From Paenibacillus spiritus (GTDB taxonomy: Bacteria; Bacillota; Bacilli; Paenibacillales; Paenibacillaceae), in contig NZ_VYKK01000015.1 of assembly GCF_008710135.1 (NCBI RefSeq), positions 248,001 through 312,000 on the forward strand: 64,000 nucleotides of DNA, in the 5' to 3' direction. Shown one piece after another: positions 42,754 to 49,704 of this stretch; position 1 is the first letter of the stretch, and the number at the start of each line of letters is the position of its first letter. The notes beneath the pieces are model-generated. The model had not been told where the DNA came from and did not search any database. It worked only from the letters and a program-made list of their open reading frames with translations. The translations under genes were made by a program, and so were the position numbers.

Positions 42754-42762
42754 TGATACAAT
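42754..42762 (+). promoter_or_regulatory. Extended -10 promoter of the DUF1992 gene
   Basis: TGA-TACAAT, 36 bp before the ATG at 42799. Confidence 0.5.
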
Positions 42763-42798
42763 TACCGGATAAGAGCAAGATGGCGGGAGGAGTTATTC

Positions 42799-43185
42799 AT
42801 GGAGGGAATGTCCTGGCTGGCGGAGCAGCGAATTCAGGAAGCGATGCGGCAGGGCCAGTTCGATCGGCTGCCGGGCAGCGGCCAGCCGCTGGAGCTGGAA
42901 GACCTTGCCGGGGTGCCGGAAGAATTAAGAATGGCCTACAAGCTGCTGAAGAATGCCGGGGTACTGCCGGAAGAGTTGTCTCTTCGCGCGGAGTGCGCTT
43001 CGCTGGAACAGCTGCTGGCTGCATGCCGGGACGGCGAGGACGACCGGCGCGCGGAATTGAAGCGGAATCTGACGGGCAAAAGACTGCGGTTGCAGGAGTT
43101 GCTGCGGGAACGCGGCCTGGATCAAGGCGCTGCGTATGCGATGTACGGGGAACAGGTGCGGCGGAGACTGGAAGGGGAAGAGTAG
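42799..43185 (+). CDS. DUF1992 family protein
   Basis: A 128-residue protein of the DUF1992 (DnaJ-homologue-C28-like) family; no J domain is present. Seen: the family core SWLAEQRIQEAMRQGQFDRLPGSGQPLELEDL and MAYKLLKNAGVLPEELSLRAE, then a charged helix RRAELKRNLTGKRLRLQELLRERG. The function of the family is unknown. It is monocistronic, with its own promoter and a shared terminator. Confidence 0.88.
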   Translation: MEGMSWLAEQRIQEAMRQGQFDRLPGSGQPLELEDLAGVPEELRMAYKLLKNAGVLPEELSLRAECASLEQLLAACRDGEDDRRAELKRNLTGKRLRLQELLRERGLDQGAAYAMYGEQVRRRLEGEE

Positions 43186-43201
43186 AAGGATAAAAGATAA
43201 A

Positions 43202-43238
43202 AGGGACCTGGCTTCCGCTCGGCGGAGGCCAGGTCCTT
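43202..43238. terminator. Bidirectional terminator
   Basis: GGACCTGGC (43204-43212) pairs with GCCAGGTCC (43228-43236), and the inner CCGC/GCGG extends the stem. On the minus strand it is followed by CTTTTATCTTTTATC, so it ends the GluQ-RS gene as well as the DUF1992 gene. Confidence 0.85.
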
Positions 43239-43270
43239 GCTGCCCTGAGCCGGAATCCGGGACCCGGCAT

Positions 43271-44257
43271 TCAGTTCGTAAGCCAGGCGAGCATACCGGG
43301 CGTCACCGTAATGCTCTGCCGGGCGATCCGACTCTGATCATAGAATGCGATCAACTCGCGGGGAGTCCGCTCTTCGGGCTCTTCAAGCAAGCCCGACACC
43401 CAGGCCAGCCAGCCGGCAACCCGCTCGGCCTTCACCCCCGACTCCCGCAGCTCCGCAAGCGTAATGCCGCCGTGGCGTTTGGCCAGGCGGCGCCCGTCCG
43501 GACCGATCAGCAGCGGAGAATGCGAATATCTTGGCGGGGACCAGCCGAGCGCCTCGAACAGCATCAGCTGTCTCGGGGTGGAGTCGAGCAGGTCGAAGCC
43601 GCGCAGCACCTCGGTTATTCCCATCAGAGCATCGTCGACGACGACGGCAAGCTGATAGGAAGGGATACCGTCGGCCCGGCGGACGACAAAGTCTCCTCCG
43701 TCAGCCCGCTGCACCGTCTGCTTGCCGGCGATTCCGTCCGCAAAGGTCAGCTCCCCTTGCGTAACGGCGAATCGGAGAGAAGGCGATTTGACGGCGGCCC
43801 GCAGCGACCGCTCCTGGGCGGAGAGCCGGCGGCACGTTCCGGGATAGACCGGCCCTTCGGCGGACAGGCCGTGCGGAGCCGCCGCTGCCTGAAGCAGATC
43901 GTGGCGGCTGCAGAAGCACGGATAGAGCCGCTCTCCTGCGGAGAGCCGGGTCAGGGCCTCTTCGTAGAGTTCCATCCGTTCGCTCTGGGTATAGGGCCCG
44001 AACGGTCCGCCGATATCGGGGCCTTCGTCCCAGTCGAGGCCGAGCCATCGGAGGTCGCCGGGGATGCGGCGGGCGTATTCGGGGCGGCACCGGGCGGCAT
44101 CAATATCTTCCATCCGCAAAATATAGCTTCCGCCGCTGCGGCGGATCTGGAGCCAGGACAGCAGCGCCGACAGGGCGTTGCCGATATGAATATCCCCGGA
44201 TGGCGAAGGTGCGAACCGTCCCCGGGGGAGGCCGGACGTGCAGGGTTGGACGAACAT
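43271..44257 (-). CDS. gluQ: Glutamyl-Q tRNA(Asp) synthetase
   Basis: A 328-residue paralogue of the catalytic part of glutamyl-tRNA synthetase that glutamylates queuosine at tRNA-Asp position 34. Seen: RGRFAPSPSGDIHIGNALSALLSWL (HIGH-type motif as HIGN), LRMEDIDAARCRPEYA, a zinc site CFCSRH...YPGTCRR, IPSYQLAVVVDD and the KMSKS equivalent RRLAKRHGG. The anticodon-binding domain is lacking, as in all GluQ-RS. The ATG at 44257 has AAGGAGG upstream. Confidence 0.93.
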   Translation of the reverse strand: MFVQPCTSGLPRGRFAPSPSGDIHIGNALSALLSWLQIRRSGGSYILRMEDIDAARCRPEYARRIPGDLRWLGLDWDEGPDIGGPFGPYTQSERMELYEEALTRLSAGERLYPCFCSRHDLLQAAAAPHGLSAEGPVYPGTCRRLSAQERSLRAAVKSPSLRFAVTQGELTFADGIAGKQTVQRADGGDFVVRRADGIPSYQLAVVVDDALMGITEVLRGFDLLDSTPRQLMLFEALGWSPPRYSHSPLLIGPDGRRLAKRHGGITLAELRESGVKAERVAGWLAWVSGLLEEPEERTPRELIAFYDQSRIARQSITVTPGMLAWLTN

Positions 44258-44414
44258 CGGATTAACCTCCTTGACGCTATTCATTGTAACGGACCGTCCC
44301 GGAGATTGCCAAGCGGAGAGCGATCCTGATTTAATAGAGAATATAGAAGAAGCTGACGGAACGGGCGAAGGATTGTTGCCCGCTGACCGCAATCCGAGGA
44401 GAAGCGAGGTAAGC

Positions 44415-46961
44415 ATGAACGAAGTGAGCAAGAACGAAGTAAGCATGACCGAACTGCCGATTGCCCGGGTTCTCCCGGATGTGAAACAAGCCTTGAACCA
44501 TTCCGCTTCCGCGGTGCTGATTGCCGAACCCGGCGCAGGGAAGACGACGGAGACGCCGCTTGCCCTGCTGGATGAACCGTGGCTGAAGGGGCTTAAGATT
44601 CTGATGCTGGAGCCCCGCCGCCTCGCAGCACGCTCGGCCGCCGTCTATATGGCGGGACGGCTCGGCGAGAAGGCCGGAGAGACGGTGGGCTACCGGATGC
44701 GGCTCGATACCCGGTCGGGCCCAAAGACCCGGATCGAGGTCGTGACCGAAGGCGTGCTGACCCGGATGCTCCAATCCGACCCGGGGCTGGAGGGAGTCGG
44801 ACTGATCATCTTCGATGAATTCCATGAACGGAGCCTGCATGCCGACCTTGGGCTGGCGCTTGCTCTGGAAGCGCAGAGCGTGCTTCGGGATGACCTTCGG
44901 CTGCTGGTTATGTCGGCGACGCTCGACGGCGAGCGCGTGGCCGGTCTCCTTGGCGGGGCGCCGGTGATTACCTGTCCGGGACGAACGTTCCCTGTGGAGA
45001 CGGTCTATGTGGCTGCCGGTCGGGAACTGGCCCCGGAGAAGGCGGCCGCGAACGCCGTCCGCCGCGCGCTGGGCGAACAGCCCGGGGATGTGCTGGTCTT
45101 TCTGCCGGGCGAGCGGGAAATTCACCGTCTCCGGCGGGAGCTGGAGACGGGTCCGCTTCCTGCGGGCACGGACGTGTATCCGCTCTATGGCCAGCTGCGC
45201 CAGGAGGAGCAGCTGGCGGCGGTAGCTCCGGCCGCTGCCGGAAGACGGAAGGTTGTCCTTGCGACTTCGATCGCCGAGACGAGCCTGACGATCCAGGGCG
45301 TGCGAGGCGTGGTGGATACCGGTCTGCGCCGCACCCAGGTCTTCTCGCCGCGGACCGGCATGCCGCGGCTTGTGACTCTTCCCGTATCCCGGGCGTCCGC
45401 CGATCAGCGGCGAGGGCGCGCCGGGCGGACCGCGCCGGGCGTATGCTACCGGCTCTGGAGCGAGGAAGAGCATGCCCGGCTCAAGGATGCAAGCGAGCCG
45501 GAAATCCGCGAAGCGGATCTGGCCGAGCTTGCGCTGGAGCTGGCCGTATGGGGCGTGCGCGATGCCGCCGAGCTCCGCTGGCTGGACGCCCCGCCGGCCG
45601 CGCCGCTCGCCCAGGCCGGCGAGCTGCTGCGCCGCCTCGGCGCGCTGGACGCCGCCGGCGGGGCGACGCCGCACGGCCGCCGCATGGCCGCGCTCGGGAC
45701 GCATCCGCGCATGGCGCATATGCTGCTGCGCGCCGCCGAGCTCGGAGCGGCTCCGCTCGCCTGCCGGCTGGCGGCGCTGCTCCAGGAGCGGGACCTCCTG
45801 CGGGGTCCCGCCGCTGCCGGCGCCGGCAGCGACCTTACGCTGCGCGCGGAGGCGCTGCTGCGCCGGGATGCCGCCGGCTGGGCCGCCGGCGGCGAAGACA
45901 CTGCTCCGCTCCGGGCCGCGGAGCGCACGGCCCGGCGGCTGGAAGCGCAGCTTCGCGCCGCCGCGGGAGACCTGCCGCCGCAGAAGCGGCAGGAAGACCC
46001 CGCCCTGAGCGGGCTGCTGCTCTCCTTCGCCTACCCGGACCGCATCGGCCAGCGCCGCGGAGAAGGCGCCTTCCTGCTGTCAGGCGGCCGCGGCGCAGCC
46101 ATGAACGAAGGACAGCCGCTGGCGCGCAGTCCATACGTGGTCGCCGTTGCCGTCGACGACCAGGGCACCCAGAGCCGGATCCAGCTCGCCGCCGCGGTCT
46201 CGGAAGCGGACCTGCTGGAGCATCATGCCGGCGAGCTTCGGGAAGTCCGCGAGGTGTACTGGGACCGGCAGACCGCCAGCGTCCGCGCCAGACGGCGCGT
46301 GCTTCTCGGAGAGCTAGTCCTGAAAGAAGCTACCCATGAGCAGCCCACGGCGGAAGAGACCTCGCGGGCCTTGCTGGAGGCGATTTCCGGAGAGAGACTG
46401 GAAGTGCTGCCTTGGGATAAAGCGACAACGCAGCTTCGCGAACGCATGGCCTTCATGGCCCGGCATGTGCCGGATTGGCCGGATATGAGTCCCGAAGCGC
46501 TCCTCAGCGGGATGGAGGAATGGCTGCTTCCGTATCTGGACGGCATGCGTTCGCTGCGCGACCTGCAGCGGGTTCCGCTCAGACAGGCGCTGGAAGGCAG
46601 ACTGGACTGGCAGCAGCGCCAGCGGCTGGACCGGGAGGCGCCTACGCATCTCACGGTGCCGAGCGGCTCGCGCGTGCCGGTCGATTACAGCGATCCCGAA
46701 GCTCCGGTGCTGGCCGTCCGTCTCCAGGAGATGTTCGGGCAGCAGGATACCCCGAGGCTGGCGGAAGGCCGGGTGCCGGTGGTGCTGCATTTGCTGTCCC
46801 CGGCCAGACGGCCGGTTCAGGTCACCTCGGATCTGGCGAGCTTTTGGGCTTCCGCCTACTTTGAGATCAAGAAGGACCTGAAGGGCCGCTATCCGAAGCA
46901 TTACTGGCCGGATGACCCGACCGAAGCGGTGGCGACGAGCAGAGTCAAGCCGAGATTGTAA
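44415..46961 (+). CDS. hrpB: ATP-dependent RNA helicase HrpB-like (DEAH/DExH family)
   Basis: An 848-residue helicase. Seen: motif I AEPGAGKTTETPLALL, motif Ia LEPRRLAARSAAVYMA, motif II IIFDEFHERSLHADL (DEFH in place of DEAH), motif III VMSATLDGERVAGLLG, motif V/VI TSIAETSLTIQGVRGVVDTGLRR and SRASADQRRGRAGRTAPGVCYRLW, and a long HrpB-type C-terminal domain (about 330-848). The start (44415) begins in a small repeat (NEVSKNEVSM). Cellular role in Gram-positives is not known. The middle of the gene (45.6-46.1 kb) is extremely GC-rich. Divergent from gluQ. Confidence 0.9.
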   Translation: MNEVSKNEVSMTELPIARVLPDVKQALNHSASAVLIAEPGAGKTTETPLALLDEPWLKGLKILMLEPRRLAARSAAVYMAGRLGEKAGETVGYRMRLDTRSGPKTRIEVVTEGVLTRMLQSDPGLEGVGLIIFDEFHERSLHADLGLALALEAQSVLRDDLRLLVMSATLDGERVAGLLGGAPVITCPGRTFPVETVYVAAGRELAPEKAAANAVRRALGEQPGDVLVFLPGEREIHRLRRELETGPLPAGTDVYPLYGQLRQEEQLAAVAPAAAGRRKVVLATSIAETSLTIQGVRGVVDTGLRRTQVFSPRTGMPRLVTLPVSRASADQRRGRAGRTAPGVCYRLWSEEEHARLKDASEPEIREADLAELALELAVWGVRDAAELRWLDAPPAAPLAQAGELLRRLGALDAAGGATPHGRRMAALGTHPRMAHMLLRAAELGAAPLACRLAALLQERDLLRGPAAAGAGSDLTLRAEALLRRDAAGWAAGGEDTAPLRAAERTARRLEAQLRAAAGDLPPQKRQEDPALSGLLLSFAYPDRIGQRRGEGAFLLSGGRGAAMNEGQPLARSPYVVAVAVDDQGTQSRIQLAAAVSEADLLEHHAGELREVREVYWDRQTASVRARRRVLLGELVLKEATHEQPTAEETSRALLEAISGERLEVLPWDKATTQLRERMAFMARHVPDWPDMSPEALLSGMEEWLLPYLDGMRSLRDLQRVPLRQALEGRLDWQQRQRLDREAPTHLTVPSGSRVPVDYSDPEAPVLAVRLQEMFGQQDTPRLAEGRVPVVLHLLSPARRPVQVTSDLASFWASAYFEIKKDLKGRYPKHYWPDDPTEAVATSRVKPRL

Positions 46962-47052
46962 ACGAAGCGCGGAGGCGGGCCGGCTGCTGCGGTGGAGGGC
47001 CTCCGATCATCGGTACCCGTATTCTTCCTTCCGGCCGTCAGGCCGGCGTCAG

Positions 47053-47077
47053 GTTAGAGGATGCGTTCCAAGGGTAA
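47053..47077 (+). promoter_or_regulatory. SigB-like promoter candidate
   Basis: GTTAGA, 13-bp spacer, GGGTAA resembles the general-stress consensus GTTTAA-n13-GGGTAT. It lies 41 bp before a general-stress-type gene. Whether this organism has SigB is not known from this window. Confidence 0.5.
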
Positions 47078-47117
47078 TATGGTAACGTAACCCCAACTCT
47101 GAAGGAGGGCGATTGAC

Positions 47118-47798
47118 GTGACCAGAAAAATTGTAGGTGTATTCGACAGGGAACAGGAAGCTACCCATGCCATTCAGGCATTGCAGGCCAAAGGAGTACC
47201 AAGCGACGACATCTCGGTGGTGACGCGCGAGCGCGATGATCTCCGTGAAATAACGAAGGAGACGGGAACGATGGCGCCGGAAGGCGTAGCCACCGGCGCA
47301 GCGACAGGCGGTGTGGTCGGCGGCGTAGCCGGCCTACTGGCGGGCATCGGCGCTCTGGCCATCCCGGGCATTGGCCCGATTCTCGCGGCCGGTCCGATTG
47401 CGGCGGCGCTGACCGGCGCTGCGGTGGGCGCCGGAGCGGGCGGCTTGGTCGGAGGCCTGATCGGACTCGGCATTCCGGAAGATGAAGCGAAAGAATACGA
47501 GAGCTATGTGGACAACGGCAAAATACTGGTATTGGTGGACGACAAGAGCGGGGAGCGCCAGGTGTATGACGTCTTCCGCACCCACGGATCGCTGAATGCG
47601 GACCGGTACGCGCCTATCGATCAGGACCCGGCCTATACGCCGGGGATGGCTGCCGGAACCGGTACGCCGCTTACGGATCGGGGCCCGACAAATCCGGGGC
47701 TGGTTCAGGACGAGACGATGGCCGGCAACACGCTGGGGAACCGGGGAGCGATGAATGCCTCCGTCAATCCGGATGACGTGGACCGGAACCGATATTAA
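47118..47798 (+). CDS. General stress protein (YflT/GSP17M-like with glycine-zipper core)
   Basis: A 226-residue protein. Seen: an N-terminal YflT-type domain (KIVGVFDREQEATHAIQALQAKGVPSDDISVVTRERDD), a Gly/Ala-rich hydrophobic core (about 55-120, GVVGGVAGLLAGIGALAIPGIGPILAAGPIAA-like, given here in part) that may insert in a membrane, a return of the domain (YESYVDNGKILVLVDD), and a low-complexity tail with TDRGPTNPG and NTLGNRGAMNAS. The GTG at 47118 follows GAAGGAGGG. Relatives are general-stress proteins of unknown biochemical role; the SigB-like promoter fits. Confidence 0.82.
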   Translation: MTRKIVGVFDREQEATHAIQALQAKGVPSDDISVVTRERDDLREITKETGTMAPEGVATGAATGGVVGGVAGLLAGIGALAIPGIGPILAAGPIAAALTGAAVGAGAGGLVGGLIGLGIPEDEAKEYESYVDNGKILVLVDDKSGERQVYDVFRTHGSLNADRYAPIDQDPAYTPGMAAGTGTPLTDRGPTNPGLVQDETMAGNTLGNRGAMNASVNPDDVDRNRY

Positions 47799-47837
47799 GA
47801 AGAGAATTGGGCAGATGCCGCAATCTTCTTGGAAAAG

Positions 47838-47880
47838 ACAGCTGACTTTCTGCTTTCTGCAGAGAGCCGGCTGTTTTTTT
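47838..47880 (+). terminator. Terminator of the general stress gene
   Basis: ACAGC..CTTTCTGC pairs with GCAGAGAG..GGCTGT with small mismatches, followed by seven T residues. Confidence 0.85.
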
Positions 47881-47918
47881 GTGCGGCGGTGCCGGTTACC
47901 GAACCCAATTTCTCTTAT

Positions 47919-47941
47919 TTCAACATATGAAAAATTCACAA
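47919..47941. repeat. Copy 2 of the 23-bp intergenic repeat
   Basis: Identical to 38198-38220. This copy lies about 170 bp upstream of the RTP-homologue gene, again between a terminator and the next gene. The rest of the gap 47880-48110 is AT-rich, with a direct repeat AGGTTC...AGGTTC at about 48015-48035, and contains no gene. Confidence 0.85.
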
Positions 47942-48110
47942 TAGAATAACTATCCGACAACCCTCTCCCTTGGTCATTCACACAAATCCATACATTTAAG
48001 CTCCGACAAACACAGGTTCCAGAAAAAGAGGTTCTCTTCGGCTATTGTGAATCCTGCGAAACAATGATTAGATAAAAGAAACGACATTACCAAAGAAGGG
48101 GGAGAGTGGT

Positions 48111-48476
48111 TTGGCTTTTATGATCGCACAACGGGCCTTCCTTAAAGTCTATTTGATTACCTTGGTCGAACGCCATCAGGGGTACGGGTACCAAATGCTG
48201 GAGGACCTGCGGAGAGACTTCAAGAATTACGGCTACTCTCCGCCCCAGAGTGAAGTATATCGCGCGCTGCACGAACTCGTTCAGCAGGGTATCCTGTACC
48301 GGACAAAGCAGCTCAAAGGGAATGACCCCAAGGTGGATTTCCAGGAGATTGTGTTGTACCACTTCACGCCGGACGGACAGGAGAAAGCGAAGCTCTACAA
48401 GAAACAGATCAAGACCGACCTGGACCGCTGCCTGGGACTGCTTCACAAGGCAGTTGCCGACAATTACGGTCCGTGA
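48111..48476 (+). CDS. Homologue of replication terminator protein RTP (winged helix)
   Basis: A 121-residue dimeric-type winged-helix protein. Seen: MIAQRAFLKVYLITLVERHQ, the recognition region SPPQSEVYRALHELVQQGIL, QEIVLYHFTPDG and the antiparallel dimer helix KLYKKQIKTDLDRCLGLLHKA. B. subtilis RTP (122 aa) has QRAFLKLYMIT, TEVYRSLHELLDDGIL, QEVVLYQF and KLYKKQLKVELDRC at the same places (compared from memory). RTP binds Ter sites and arrests forks in one direction. The TTG at 48111 follows AAGGGGGAG. It could instead be a PadR-like regulator that descends from the same fold; whether it arrests forks is not shown. Confidence 0.82.
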   Translation: MAFMIAQRAFLKVYLITLVERHQGYGYQMLEDLRRDFKNYGYSPPQSEVYRALHELVQQGILYRTKQLKGNDPKVDFQEIVLYHFTPDGQEKAKLYKKQIKTDLDRCLGLLHKAVADNYGP

Positions 48477-48504
48477 AGGAAGCGCCGCAACCGACACAAA
48501 GACA

Positions 48505-48528
48505 GCCTTTCATCCGGAGACGAAAGGC
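48505..48528 (-). terminator. Hairpin after the YteA-like gene
   Basis: GCCTTTC (48505-48511) pairs with GAAAGGC (48522-48528). On the minus strand it is followed by TGTCTTTGTG. Weak tail. Confidence 0.5.
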
Positions 48529-48554
48529 CGTCAGGCTCGGTATTGGAGCCGATA

Positions 48555-49121
48555 TTAAAGATCGTTATAGTCCTTGACATCCCGCTTGGCCGCCATCGCC
48601 GGAGAATCGGAGTTGCCGTATTCTTCCGCGGCTTCCCAAGCCTGGGCATCGTCGAAGCGGCCGCTGTGCTCCTGCCGTCCTTCTCCGGCCCCGCTTGGCG
48701 GCCGGGTCATGACCTGTTCCTCAATCGGACGGTCATCCGATACTTCACGCACCGGCGTGTGTTCGACGGTATAGGCCGTCCACGGAATTGCTTCCAGACG
48801 CTCGAACGGAATCTCTTCGCCGCTTGCCTGGCAGATTCCGTAGGTTCCTTCGTCCATTCGTTCCAGCGCGGCGTCGATTTCCGACCGTTCCCGGATCAGA
48901 TTCTCATTGATCGCGAGATCCCGGCTGCGTTCAAAGGTCTCGGTTCCGACGTCGGCAGGATGGTTGTCGGCAGCGGACAGCTCGCCGGTCGAAACGCGGA
49001 GCGAATCGCCCAGCAGGGTATTCTCTTCATCGTTTTGTTCAAAATGCTGCGTCAGCTCGTCCCTGCGTTCGAGCAGCTGTTTCTTCAATTGGGAGAGCTG
49101 GGTGTCGCTCAAGTGGCTCAT
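48555..49121 (-). CDS. YteA-like DksA/TraR-family protein with degenerate zinc finger
   Basis: A 188-residue protein. Seen: an N-terminal helical hairpin (LSQLKKQLLERRDELTQHFEQNDEEN), NHPADVGTETFERSRDLAINENLIRERSEIDAALERMDEGTYGIC, then QASGEEIPFERLEAIPWT, which is the DksA zinc-finger position. Only one of the four cysteines remains, so zinc is unlikely to bind. B. subtilis YteA has the same form and is a sporulation-associated protein. The tail after about residue 120 is unlike DksA and rich in Glu and Arg. Confidence 0.85.
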   Translation of the reverse strand: MSHLSDTQLSQLKKQLLERRDELTQHFEQNDEENTLLGDSLRVSTGELSAADNHPADVGTETFERSRDLAINENLIRERSEIDAALERMDEGTYGICQASGEEIPFERLEAIPWTAYTVEHTPVREVSDDRPIEEQVMTRPPSGAGEGRQEHSGRFDDAQAWEAAEEYGNSDSPAMAAKRDVKDYNDL

Positions 49122-49239
49122 ATCCGGTCTTCCTTTCTTGTTCGGAGTAGGGTTCGGTTTATAGTCTCCTTACCCGAATCGGACCGGCGGCAATCAGCGG
49201 CCTTCCCGGCAAGGCTGTATTTCCTAAGCCTCCGGCGCC

Positions 49240-49248
49240 TGTTATAAT
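49240..49248 (+). promoter_or_regulatory. Extended -10 promoter of the DivIVA-like gene
   Basis: TGT-TATAAT, 47 bp before the ATG at 49295. Confidence 0.55.
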
Positions 49249-49294
49249 AAGTTTGGCCGACATATACAGTCTACATCGTGAGGAGCGGACAGAA

Positions 49295-49666
49295 ATGGAT
49301 GAACATATGAAACGCCGGCTGGACAAGCAGAGAAAGCTGTTCAGCCAGCTTGGAATTGCGCTCGATGCGCTCACTATCCATGAGAAGGAGTTCAATTTGA
49401 AGCTGCGCGGATACGATCCGGAAGAAGTGGATACGTTCCTCGACAGCGTCATCAAGGATTATGAACGCTTCTATGCGACAATTGCCGATTTGATGGACAA
49501 ATGGCAGGAGCAGCAGATTACGCTGCGCGAACTGAAAGCTGAATCCAAGCCGGAGCCGCCTGTCGTCCAGGGAATTGATCCGGCCGAGCTGGAAGAAACC
49601 GTGCTGCGGCTGGAAGAGAACGTAAGGCAGCTCAAGAGCCGCATTCAGCGGGCTCCGATGCTCTAG
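49295..49666 (+). CDS. DivIVA-domain protein
   Basis: A 123-residue protein. Seen: LDALTIHEKEFNLKLRGYDPEEVDTFLDSVIKDYERF, the DivIVA/GpsB membrane-binding domain pattern (LTxxDIxxKxFxxxxxGYxxxEVDxFLD), displaced by about 30 residues of basic helix at the N-terminus, and a C-terminal coiled coil (AELEETVLRLEENVRQLKSRI). Such proteins sit at curved membranes and cell poles or the divisome. It is shorter than DivIVA and longer than GpsB. AGGAG precedes the ATG. Just 38 bp separate it from the histidine kinase gene. Confidence 0.85.
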   Translation: MDEHMKRRLDKQRKLFSQLGIALDALTIHEKEFNLKLRGYDPEEVDTFLDSVIKDYERFYATIADLMDKWQEQQITLRELKAESKPEPPVVQGIDPAELEETVLRLEENVRQLKSRIQRAPML

Positions 49667-49704
49667 GAGAGGTTGAAGACGGCCGGGCGGAAGGAGAGGT
49701 TCTC

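Noticed and set aside
44415..44455. Small tandem repeat at the start of hrpB (NEVSKNEVSM)
   Set aside because: Only two imperfect units; probably a local slippage event at the start codon, with no sign of function.
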